DNA of 32,545 bases, taken from contig CALWRL010000001.1 in NCBI GenBank assembly GCA_944383945.1, positions 1 through 32,545 on the forward strand, in the 5' to 3' direction. This DNA comes from an uncultured Clostridia bacterium. Its GTDB lineage: Bacteria; Bacillota; Clostridia; Christensenellales; UBA1242. Under the pieces are notes generated by a model that did no database searches, had not been told where the DNA came from, and worked only from the letters and a program-made list of their open reading frames with translations. A program made the position numbers and the translations under genes. This document shows positions 23,001 through 30,258 of the stretch, one piece after another; positions within the stretch are counted from its first letter, which is position 1, and every line of letters starts with the position of its first letter.

Positions 23001-24689
23001 TTATTTTACAACAATCAACAACGACTTTGTTATTCCATATTCTTCGTTTGTGAATGTAAACAAATATTCCCCTTTTTCCTGAAATTTAATAAAAACTCTA
23101 CCGTATGCCAATTTATCGTAAATAACATTTTCGTTTTCGCATGCAACATTAAAAATTATGTTGTTATCAACTTCATTGTTGACAAACAACTTTAAATATA
23201 AGTTAAACGATGTTTTGTTTGTTTCATAAACATCGCCTATAATCTCCGAATTTAAATCACTAACTTGCTCATATATTTTTATTTGATATGTTTGTTCTAT
23301 AACATTTACAGAAAATTGTGTTATTTCTTGGTTTTCAAATTTAACAATAAATGATGACGTTCCTTTGTTCTTTGCAACAAAATCAATTATATAGTTTTCG
23401 CCATCTTCTTTAATTTCTAAGGAAACAGAAATGCCCTGAATTGGCAAAATTTCAAAATCAATTGTGCTGTAAATTGGAAATTTTGACAAAACAACCCTTT
23501 TTATTCCATTTTCCAAATTAATTTCAATGCTTCCAATCCCTTTTAAGAAAGCAATAAACTCATCGTTACTAAAAGAAAGTTCTTGTTGTTCTGTTTTTAA
23601 ATTAACTCTTTCAGCTTTAACTTCTTTAATTAAAATTGTAAGATTTTCAATAACACCCGATCCATCTTTTGCTTGAATTGTTAATGTTGCAATTCCAGTT
23701 TGGTTTGCTTTTATAGAATATCCATCATCTGTTTCTTCAATTTTTAACAAAGAAGAATTGCTTGTAATTGAAAAAATGTTCTTGTCTATTTGGATATCGT
23801 AAAATGTGTAATAACCATCTAAGTTCATTTGCTCTTCAAAATTTGGAACGCTTGAATAAAGAACATAACTATCTGTTTCTAATATCGGCGAATTACCCTG
23901 GCTTGAAATAGTGTAGTTTATTTCTTTAACATATTGTCTGGCTGCAAATGCTTTTTCGCAAATTGTTGGTTCTTTATAATTAAAAAAATTGTTTTTAACT
24001 TCAATTTGCAAGCTTGCAGCATCCCCCTCAGTTACATAAAATAAAAACGAAACCCAACTTCCGCCATTTTCTTGCTTTAAAATTTTTAAAGAGTTTTCCA
24101 CAATTTTTATATTATCAGATTTATTAACAACTAGTTCACTATCCGACAACATTCGACATGATTTTACAGTTGCTTCGTAAATTTGATATGTTCCGTCTGC
24201 TTTTGTTCCTGCCATTAAATTGTTTATTTCGTTAGAACCGTTAATCAATATTTCTAATTCTTTATCATATGAAACAACCATTATGTTGTAAATTTTAATT
24301 GTAACTTTTTTACTTTCTTTTGCAGATACTTTAAGTTTTGTTTCTCCTAAAGATAGAGGAGTTAAAATTTTCGATCCATCATCAATGTAATTTTCAAGTT
24401 TAATAATGTTTTCATCAAAAATTTCTAAATCAATTTCACCTTCTTTAAAAGGAATTTTGAAAACAAACCCGTCATTGTTTAAAGCAAGAACAACATTTTC
24501 TTCCTTTTCATAAATTTCTTCAATTTCTTCAAGCCCACTTCCATCGCCTGGCTTAATTTCAGATTCCGTTTTATCGTTTTCAGCAGAAGATATATTGCCA
24601 TCGAAAAAAATAAAATGAAACAAAACTGCCAACCCAAGAATTAGCAAACTTGTTATTACTAAAATTAATAATTTTTTTCTTTTAATCAT
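23001..24689 (-). CDS. Membrane-anchored protein with Ig-like (BIG2-type) repeats
   Basis: I do not recognise a named family. Residues 7-29 form one hydrophobic anchor after a basic N-terminus (MIKRKK); there is no lipobox Cys, so the rest is probably outside the cell as a type II membrane protein. A Glu/Asp-rich linker (about 30-65) precedes about 490 residues of beta-rich sequence. At least two BIG2-like stretches are seen: about 90-140 (KILTPLSLGETKLKVSAK) and about 315-360 (YSIKANQTGIATLTIQAKDG). No cell-wall-binding or catalytic motif is apparent. It occupies the place before mnmE where jag and yidC usually sit, and its promoter carries a candidate 0A box. The mRNA is predicted to be nearly leaderless. 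Confidence 0.82.
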   Translation of the reverse strand: MIKRKKLLILVITSLLILGLAVLFHFIFFDGNISSAENDKTESEIKPGDGSGLEEIEEIYEKEENVVLALNNDGFVFKIPFKEGEIDLEIFDENIIKLENYIDDGSKILTPLSLGETKLKVSAKESKKVTIKIYNIMVVSYDKELEILINGSNEINNLMAGTKADGTYQIYEATVKSCRMLSDSELVVNKSDNIKIVENSLKILKQENGGSWVSFLFYVTEGDAASLQIEVKNNFFNYKEPTICEKAFAARQYVKEINYTISSQGNSPILETDSYVLYSSVPNFEEQMNLDGYYTFYDIQIDKNIFSITSNSSLLKIEETDDGYSIKANQTGIATLTIQAKDGSGVIENLTILIKEVKAERVNLKTEQQELSFSNDEFIAFLKGIGSIEINLENGIKRVVLSKFPIYSTIDFEILPIQGISVSLEIKEDGENYIIDFVAKNKGTSSFIVKFENQEITQFSVNVIEQTYQIKIYEQVSDLNSEIIGDVYETNKTSFNLYLKLFVNNEVDNNIIFNVACENENVIYDKLAYGRVFIKFQEKGEYLFTFTNEEYGITKSLLIVVK

Positions 24690-24724
24690 CTTTATGATTA
24701 TAACAATATTTCGACAAATTTCAA
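24690..24724 (-). promoter_or_regulatory. Promoter of the Ig-like/mnmE/mnmG/rsmG operon with 0A box
   Basis: On the minus strand the -35 is TTGAAA (24724-24719), the spacer 16 bases and the -10 a perfect TATAAT (24702-24697). The ATG begins seven bases later. A 0A-like TTTGTCGAAAT (24718-24708) fills part of the spacer. There is no Shine-Dalgarno between +1 and ATG. Confidence 0.65.
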
Positions 24725-24840
24725 CCTATTTAGAAGTTTTTTTTAATTTTTAAATTGAAAATAACATATTAAAATTGCATTTTATATACACTATCATAAA
24801 ATTAGTATAAAAATTTGAATTCTTGATTATCATTAATAAT

Positions 24841-25374
24841 ATGAGTAATTTAAAGAAGAACATAATATTTAGCTGTGTTGGTTTAGGCTTTGTTTTGGTT
24901 TTTGGAGCACTGTCACATTTCTTTTATGAGTGGAGCGGTTATAATGAAATTGTTGGATTTCTATTTCCAGCAAATGAAAGCACATGGGAACATCTAAAAC
25001 TTTCAATTTTTCCAACGTTTATATTTTTTATTTTTGGAAGTTTTTTTATGAAAAGCCCAAACTACATTTTTGCAATGTTTATCACATTGCTAACCCCAAT
25101 AATTTTAATTCCTTTAGTTTTTTATGGATACACAGCAATATCTGGTTCATCAATTCTTGTTGTTGATATAATAACATTTTTAATTTCCGTTTCAATTGCA
25201 TGGCTCTTTTGCTTTTTAATTCTTCAACAAAAAAAATTAAACAAGTGGTTTAACATTATCGGCATAATTGGAATTTTGATAATACTTGTTTGCTATTTAA
25301 CATTTACAATAAACCCTCCGCAAATTTTTCTTTTTAAAGACCCAATAACCGGAGGCTATGGCTTGAAATCTTAA
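24841..25374 (+). CDS. DUF6512-like multi-pass membrane protein
   Basis: About 177 residues with five or six membrane segments (roughly 9-27, 50-70, 77-100, 103-127 and 135-158). The segment LSHFFYEWSGYNEIVGF followed by NESTWEHLKL is characteristic, from memory, of the DUF6512 family of uncharacterised Bacillota membrane proteins; the Trp-Glu-His pair lies at the second membrane entry. The start is uncertain: the ATG at 24841 gives the expected N-terminus, and an in-frame TTG at 24823 would add six residues. Neither has a clear ribosome-binding site. It is divergent from the Ig-like gene. Function unknown. Confidence 0.7.
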   Translation: MSNLKKNIIFSCVGLGFVLVFGALSHFFYEWSGYNEIVGFLFPANESTWEHLKLSIFPTFIFFIFGSFFMKSPNYIFAMFITLLTPIILIPLVFYGYTAISGSSILVVDIITFLISVSIAWLFCFLILQQKKLNKWFNIIGIIGILIILVCYLTFTINPPQIFLFKDPITGGYGLKS

Positions 25375-25391
25375 AAAAATGTTGCTGTAAA

Positions 25392-25421
25392 AAAATTAGC
25401 ATTTTGCAAAATGCTAATTTT
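25392..25421. terminator. Bidirectional terminator between convergent membrane-protein genes
   Basis: A perfect 30-base palindrome running from AAAATTAGCATTTTG to its complement, with A-run and T-run arms. It serves both the rightward and the leftward gene. Confidence 0.88.
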
Positions 25422-25482
25422 ACTTTTATCTCTTAAATTTTGGTAAATTAATTTTAAACTTAACTTTTTTATATGAGATTTT

Positions 25483-26145
25483 TTAATTTTTATCTTTTCC
25501 TTTTACTTCCCCAATATATTTAGTTTTATATCCTTTGTTTTCTTTTGGACGCAAATCGTTAGGGTAGTAAATATCTGTTTTTATGTCATTAACTATTTTT
25601 TGCAAAATGTTAAGAATTCTATACGGATCTTCAATATCTAAAAGCACAGCCTTTTCTAGCTTGCTTGTTATATAAACATCTCCAACTTTAAACATTCTAT
25701 CAATCAAGCCAACTTTAACATTAACAGATTGAATATCTGCATAATATATATTTTTAATATCAATAATTATTCCCGTTCTAATTATAATTCTTTTGCTAGT
25801 TAAAGCATACTCTATATTTTTATATTGAGCAAATGCCGTTAAAACATTGCTTAGCCAAATCCAAAATGGTGCCAAATGAATTAAAAAGAATAACGCAAAA
25901 AAAACTATTAAATATGTACTTAGTTGATCCATCGTTCCTGTTGCTATCATTCCATAAATAAAGAAACCATCAAATAACACCCATAATAAAGCAAATGGAA
26001 GAAAATTAAAAATTTTTGAAAAAATAAAAGCAGATTTTTTTGGATTACCTTTCCATAAAACTTCTTCATCGTCATTTATCAAATCTTCAATTTTGTTGCA
26101 GTGCATCTCGTTTACTTTAAAATTTTTTTCACTATATTTTGCCAT
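25483..26145 (-). CDS. Bacterial PH-domain (YdbT/DUF304-like) membrane protein
   Basis: A 220-residue protein with two membrane helices (about 44-66 and 76-102). They are followed by a bPH_2-type domain recognised by YALTSKRIIIRTGI (about 113-126) and the conserved block IYYADIQSVNVKVGLIDRMF leading into VGDVYI. The C-terminal 45 residues are charged. Proteins of this type are common and uncharacterised in Bacillota (the YdbS/YdbT group is linked to resistance to some secreted peptides); the exact role here is unknown. AAAGGTGG lies upstream of the ATG, and a strong promoter precedes it. Confidence 0.85.
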   Translation of the reverse strand: MAKYSEKNFKVNEMHCNKIEDLINDDEEVLWKGNPKKSAFIFSKIFNFLPFALLWVLFDGFFIYGMIATGTMDQLSTYLIVFFALFFLIHLAPFWIWLSNVLTAFAQYKNIEYALTSKRIIIRTGIIIDIKNIYYADIQSVNVKVGLIDRMFKVGDVYITSKLEKAVLLDIEDPYRILNILQKIVNDIKTDIYYPNDLRPKENKGYKTKYIGEVKGKDKN

Positions 26146-26155
26146 ATGCCACCTT

Positions 26156-26192
26156 TAAAAATATTTTAGCAAATATAAAACAAAAATGTCAA
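26156..26192 (-). promoter_or_regulatory. Promoter of the PH-domain gene
   Basis: On the minus strand the -35 is a perfect TTGACA (26192-26187), the spacer 18 bases and the -10 TAAAAT (26168-26163). The expected +1 is near 26156. Confidence 0.65.
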
Positions 26193-26233
26193 CAATCTAT
26201 AATATGTAATAAGAGAATTGCAATACAAAAAAA

Positions 26234-26252
26234 CAAGTTGGCATCCAACTTG
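26234..26252 (-). terminator. Terminator after the peptidase-E-like gene
   Basis: CAAGTTGG and CCAACTTG form an 8-bp stem with a three-base loop; on the minus strand a run of seven Ts follows. A weaker hairpin of CCTTAT and ATAAGG lies at about 26317-26331. The remaining 150 bases before the gene end show no further feature. Confidence 0.8.
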
Positions 26253-26411
26253 GTCTAATAAGGGAAACTGACATAAAAGTGAAACTTTAGTTTTTTGAAG
26301 TTAATCATTAAAAATCCTTATTTTATAAGGCTTTTTCACTCCTAAAAACGATTTTGAGTTCATTTCTTATCGCTATTTTAATAAATATTATTTTTACAAA
26401 ATTTTAAAAAA

Positions 26412-27044
26412 TTACATTTCTAAAACCTTACCTTCAATTTTTGTAACAGTAGAATTGTCTATTAAAATTGCTTGTCCATCATTTAATTTGGTAATAAAAA
26501 TATCATTATCGGATTGACATTCCAGTAGTTTATTTTCACAATTCTCATACATTTTAGGGAAATTATTACAATGTGGGCAGATATTTATTTTGCATAATCC
26601 CATACCAGTAAAGTCAGTTATTTTTAAAGTATTCATTTCAGGAGTTAAATAATTACAAATAGAAAAATTTTCTCCACATACCATAGACCCAGCAGAACGA
26701 CCTGCTATAAATGTGTTTTCTTTTAATAATTTTTTGAAAACACCTTCGCTTTTACTTTGTCGTATCCAATACATTAATCTAAAAGGACTTCCACCGTCTA
26801 AATACACCAAATTATATTGAAATAATAATTTTGGGTCATCATATTCTAAATCAATAAAGTCTATAGTCTTAGCACCCATTTTAAGAAAAATTCTTTTAGC
26901 TTTTTGTGGGCCATTGGCATTTTCTTTCTCATCTTTGGCTGTTGTAATAATCGCTATTTTAAAATCATCCTTAATAAAACTTTTGAATAAATTATAAATT
27001 TCATTACTGTCTATTCCGTTTGAAGTTAAAATTATCTTTCCCAT
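26412..27044 (-). CDS. Peptidase E-like (family S51) hydrolase
   Basis: A 210-residue protein of the S51 family, which includes aspartyl dipeptidase PepE and cyanophycinase. Visible are YLDGGSPFRL (81-90), the nucleophile elbow GRSAGS (115-120, Ser117) and His158 in CPHCNNF, which could complete the triad with an Asp or Glu. The length agrees with PepE. The substrate is not certain: relatives of this shape are often listed only as Type 1 glutamine-amidotransferase-like. The ATG follows AAGGAGC by seven bases. It stands alone between tRNA-Ser and a terminator, a position where acquired genes are common, but composition gives no clear sign of transfer. Confidence 0.85.
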   Translation of the reverse strand: MGKIILTSNGIDSNEIYNLFKSFIKDDFKIAIITTAKDEKENANGPQKAKRIFLKMGAKTIDFIDLEYDDPKLLFQYNLVYLDGGSPFRLMYWIRQSKSEGVFKKLLKENTFIAGRSAGSMVCGENFSICNYLTPEMNTLKITDFTGMGLCKINICPHCNNFPKMYENCENKLLECQSDNDIFITKLNDGQAILIDNSTVTKIEGKVLEM

Positions 27045-27100
27045 AAATTGCTCCTTATAAATTTCATAATATCATAATCAAAAGTAGAATTCAATATATA

Positions 27101-27131
27101 AAAAAATAAGTCAGAACTCGACTTACTTTTT
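27101..27131. terminator. Terminator after tRNA-Ser
   Basis: TAAGTC and GACTTA pair across a seven-base loop, with A-rich and T-rich flanks on both sides. It would work for the tRNA transcript and lies just upstream of the peptidase-E-like gene. Confidence 0.65.
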
Positions 27132-27133
27132 TG

Positions 27134-27222
<89 letters not shown>

Positions 27223-27280
27223 ATTTATTCGCTTGTGTTGCAATTTTATCACATTAAAAATCACATTGCAAGCGATTTTT

Positions 27281-28372
27281 TTACACATTAAATCTAAAAA
27301 GCATTATATCTCCGTCTTGAACAATATATTCTTTCCCCTCAATTCTAACTTTTCCTTTTTCTTTTGCTGCAACATAAGAACCACATTCAATTAAATCGTT
27401 GTATTTAACAACTTCTGCCTTGATAAAGCCTTTTTCAAAATCGGTGTGAATCTTACCCGCCGCCTGTGGGGCTTTAGAACCTTTTTTAATTGTCCACGCT
27501 CTAACTTCCTTTTCCCCAGCAGTTAAAAAACTCATAAGTCCTAAAAGGTTGTAGCTTGCTGAAACAAGTTTTTCTAGTCCGCTTTCAACAATTCCTAATT
27601 CTTCTTTAAACAATTCTCTTTCATCACTAGGAAGAGCAATTAATTCTTCTTCAATTTTTGCGGAAAGAGCAATAACCTCAGCTCCTTCACTTTGAGCAAT
27701 CTCTTTAACTTGCATAACAAATTGATTGTCTGGCTTGCCAATTTCATCTTCTGCAATGTTTGCAACATAAATTATAGGTTTTGAAGAAAGGAGAAAGAAT
27801 GAATTTAAAATTTGTTTTTGGTCTTTTGAAAGCTCAACTGTTCTTGCGCTTATTCCCTGTTCTAATGCTGGTTTTATTTTTTGCAAAACTTCAAATTCTT
27901 CTTTTGCCCCTTTTTCACCAACTTTTAATAGCTTAGATGCTTTTTCAAATCTTTTGTTGACCGTTTCCAAGTCGGCTAAAACCAACTCTAAGTTTATAAC
28001 TTCAATATCTCTTTTCGGATTAATACTTCCATTAACATGAATTATTTTGTCGTTTTCAAAACATCTAACAACATGAACAATTGCATCAACTTCTCTTATA
28101 TGGCTTAAAAACTTATTTCCAAGGCCTTCACCCTTGCTTGCTCCTTCAACCAAACCTGCAATATCTACAAATTCGATTGAAGCTGGAATTATTTTGTTTG
28201 TGTTATATAGCTTTGCAAGTTCGTTTAATCTGTAATCTGGAACATCAACAACTCCAACATTCGGTTCAATAGTGCAGAACGGATAATTCGCACTTTCCGC
28301 GCCTGCATTTGTTATTGCATTAAACAATGTGCTTTTGCCAACATTTGGAAGTCCTACAACGCCTATTTTCAT
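27281..28372 (-). CDS. ychF: Redox-regulated ATPase YchF (Obg-like)
   Basis: YchF is a universal P-loop NTPase of the Obg family that prefers ATP and associates with ribosomes; it is linked to stress and redox responses. Walker A is GLPNVGKS (7-14). FCTIEPNVG and DIAGLVEGASKGEGLGNKF are diagnostic. The G4 motif reads NIAEDE rather than NKxD, which explains loss of GTP specificity. The C-terminal TGS domain ends IVQDGDIMLFRFNV. Length 363 is normal. GGAGAG lies upstream of the ATG. It is divergent from uppP. Confidence 0.97.
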   Translation of the reverse strand: MKIGVVGLPNVGKSTLFNAITNAGAESANYPFCTIEPNVGVVDVPDYRLNELAKLYNTNKIIPASIEFVDIAGLVEGASKGEGLGNKFLSHIREVDAIVHVVRCFENDKIIHVNGSINPKRDIEVINLELVLADLETVNKRFEKASKLLKVGEKGAKEEFEVLQKIKPALEQGISARTVELSKDQKQILNSFFLLSSKPIIYVANIAEDEIGKPDNQFVMQVKEIAQSEGAEVIALSAKIEEELIALPSDERELFKEELGIVESGLEKLVSASYNLLGLMSFLTAGEKEVRAWTIKKGSKAPQAAGKIHTDFEKGFIKAEVVKYNDLIECGSYVAAKEKGKVRIEGKEYIVQDGDIMLFRFNV

Positions 28373-28480
28373 ATTTTTTTACTCTCCATATTCAAATTAA
28401 ATAAAAATATATTAAAACTTAACAAATAAAATTTTAATGTAAACATAGAATATAATAAAAAGGAGAAAAAAGCAAGGGAA

Positions 28481-29272
28481 ATGACAATCTGGGTTGCTTT
28501 AATTTTAGGTGTTGTTCAAGGCTTAACAGAGTTTTTACCTGTTTCGAGTAGCGGGCATTTAACTTTGTTAAATAAAATTTTTGGAATCGAGGAAAACACT
28601 TTGATTTTAGCAATATTATTGCATCTAGCAACATTATTTGCTGTTATCTTTGTTTTGCGAAAAGAAGTTTGGGAAATTGTTAAAAGGCCATTTTCAAAAA
28701 TGGCAATCAACTTATATATTGCAACAATTCCAACCGTTATTATAGTTCTTTTAACAAAAGGTTTGCTAGAAGATTCTTTCACAAGCGCTAAGCTTTTACC
28801 TTATTGCTTTTTGTTTACAGCTGTTTTGCTTTTTATAACATATTTGATAGGTGAAAAAAACAAATCTAAAAAAACATTTATAAAAACAAACGAATTTAAA
28901 AACAACAGGCGAACACCAATAATAATGGGAATTGCACAAGGCGTTGCTGTTTTACCTGGAATTTCTCGTTCAGGCTCAACAATTTGCGCAGGGCTATTAG
29001 CAGGGGAAGAAAGAGAAACTGTTGCAAAGTTTTCATTTTTAATGAGTATACCAATTATCTTAGCTTCAATGCTGTGGGAAATTATTTCTGGCGATTTAAG
29101 TTCAATTTCTTCTCCTAGCATGATTGCGCCGATATTAGTTTCGTTTATTTCTGCTTTTTTAATTGGAATTGTTTCTATTAAATTGATGCTAAAAATTGTT
29201 GAAAAGGCAAAATATTATTGGTTTTCTATATATTTAATAGGCGTTTCAATTTTATCATTTTTTGTTGTTTAA
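28481..29272 (+). CDS. uppP: Undecaprenyl-diphosphatase (UppP/BacA)
   Basis: An integral membrane phosphatase that recycles undecaprenyl pyrophosphate for peptidoglycan synthesis and gives bacitracin tolerance. Both signature repeats are present: QGLTEFLPVSSSGH (13-26) with the catalytic Glu17 and His26, and QGVAVLPGISRSGST with the conserved Arg. Seven to eight membrane segments span the 263 residues. The ATG has a nearby AAGGGA and a further AAGGAG upstream; TATAAT at 28451-28456 is a good -10, but I see no convincing -35. Confidence 0.96.
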   Translation: MTIWVALILGVVQGLTEFLPVSSSGHLTLLNKIFGIEENTLILAILLHLATLFAVIFVLRKEVWEIVKRPFSKMAINLYIATIPTVIIVLLTKGLLEDSFTSAKLLPYCFLFTAVLLFITYLIGEKNKSKKTFIKTNEFKNNRRTPIIMGIAQGVAVLPGISRSGSTICAGLLAGEERETVAKFSFLMSIPIILASMLWEIISGDLSSISSPSMIAPILVSFISAFLIGIVSIKLMLKIVEKAKYYWFSIYLIGVSILSFFVV

Positions 29273-29328
29273 ACTTTTTTTGTCTAAATTATAGATTTTA
29301 TGGAAATAATTTCAAACAGAGGTTGTTT

Positions 29329-29577
29329 ATGAGAAAAAAAACTATAACTTTAGACGAGGTAAAACAAAGAATTAAAGACCTTAAAGGTGAAAATATTTCT
29401 ATGGCAATTAATAGAGGAAGAAAAAAAATGGATTACTTTAACGCTGTTATTGATTGTATTTATCCTAGCGTTTTTACGGTTAAAGTAAATGCGACAAATC
29501 AATTAGATGTTCAAACTTTTTCTTATTTTGATGTTTTGTGCGGCGATGTTGAAATAGAAAAAATATCTGGTGCATAG
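29329..29577 (+). CDS. veg: Veg family protein
   Basis: An 82-residue protein matching Veg (DUF1021), a small, highly expressed Bacillota protein. In B. subtilis it stimulates biofilm matrix genes and affects spore outgrowth. Recognised features are KQRIKDLKGENISMAINRGR near the N-terminus and YPSVFTVKV with FSYFDVLCGDVEI in the second half. The ATG at 29329 follows AGAGGT with normal spacing. Upstream in-frame starts lie in the uppP coding region and are not used. It follows uppP at 56 bases without an obvious terminator between them. Confidence 0.9.
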   Translation: MRKKTITLDEVKQRIKDLKGENISMAINRGRKKMDYFNAVIDCIYPSVFTVKVNATNQLDVQTFSYFDVLCGDVEIEKISGA

Positions 29578-29668
29578 TCTATTTTTGTTAGTTTTTCAAC
29601 TTTTTAACCATTTTTTGGAATATTTCATACTAATTTATAATAACAATTTTTGCAAATTGCAATTTTAG

Positions 29669-29704
29669 TTGATTTTTTAAGAGTTTTTTATTAAAATCTT
29701 TCTT
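29669..29704 (+). promoter_or_regulatory. Promoter before the micro-ORF and small membrane protein
   Basis: The -35 is TTGATT (29669-29674), the spacer 17 bases and the -10 TAAAAT (29692-29697). The expected +1 is near 29704, giving a leader of about 94 bases that contains the micro-ORF. Confidence 0.6.
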
Positions 29705-29745
29705 AGATTCATCTTAACTTAACTAAAAATTAATGGGGGCAATTT

Positions 29746-29766
29746 ATGGGAGAGTATGAAGTTTAA
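29746..29766 (+). CDS. Putative six-codon leader peptide MGEYEV
   Basis: ATG-GGA-GAG-TAT-GAA-GTT-TAA with GGGGG seven bases upstream. The peptide MGEYEV resembles the first residues of the next gene (MSEYEI), and both have strong ribosome-binding sites. It could be a translated leader or a relic of a local duplication of the initiation region. Confidence 0.4.
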   Translation: MGEYEV

Positions 29767-29797
29767 AGTAAATTCTAATAAAAAATGGAGGGGTTGA

Positions 29798-30208
29798 ATG
29801 AGCGAATACGAAATATTTGGCGAAGATGAAGAATTTGAGCCAATGCCAAAACAAGAAAAGAAAGAAACCATTTACAAAGAAAAGAAACAATGTTGTTTTA
29901 ACAGCTTTTTTAAAGAATTGTTTTCATTAAATAATGTTTCTTTATTCCTATCTATTTGTTCAATATTTTTAACATTGATTTTAGGTTTAACAACTTTAGT
30001 TGCAAAAACAAAAGGAGCTTTTATTGCTGTTGCAATTTTCTTTGTTTTTGGGTTCATGTTAGGCTTTGCTGGTTTAATTGTTGAAATTGTAAAAATGGTT
30101 AAACAAAAACATTTTAGTTTTAGTGTTCATTTTGTTTTAAGCATTGTTTCTTTATTCTTAATTTGTTTTGTTGGTCCTTTAACAACAAATTTATATCCTG
30201 TTTTATAA
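29798..30208 (+). CDS. Small three-helix membrane protein, unknown
   Basis: I do not recognise this protein. It has 136 residues: an acidic then basic N-terminal segment (1-45, with a CC pair at 32-33) and three hydrophobic segments (about 47-68, 74-98 and 109-130). It is similar in plan to DUF4190- or DUF4064-type small membrane proteins, but I cannot assign it. GGAGGGG (29787-29793) is a very strong ribosome-binding site. The stop codon lies inside a perfect terminator palindrome. Upstream is a micro-ORF that copies its start. Confidence 0.75.
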   Translation: MSEYEIFGEDEEFEPMPKQEKKETIYKEKKQCCFNSFFKELFSLNNVSLFLSICSIFLTLILGLTTLVAKTKGAFIAVAIFFVFGFMLGFAGLIVEIVKMVKQKHFSFSVHFVLSIVSLFLICFVGPLTTNLYPVL

Positions 30209-30232
30209 AGTCGAATTCGACTTTATTTTTTT
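30205..30232 (+). terminator. Terminator after the small membrane protein
   Basis: A 22-base perfect palindrome (30205-30226) centred on TCGAATTCGA, including the stop codon of the upstream gene, followed by a T-run to 30232. Confidence 0.9.
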
Positions 30233-30258
30233 AAGAGATAAATTATAAAGAAGGTTAT

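Noticed and set aside
24151..24157. A third TGTCGAA core (reverse strand) as 0A box
   Set aside because: It is inside the coding region of the Ig-like gene and lacks the T-rich flank; chance occurrence is expected at this base composition.
24823..24840. TTG start of the DUF6512-like gene
   Set aside because: The extra residues (MIIINN) do not look like the family start; ATG 24841 is preferred although neither has a clear ribosome site.
30205..30226. Palindrome with TCGAA as a regulatory or parS-like site
   Set aside because: It includes the stop codon and is followed by a T-run, so it is a terminator.
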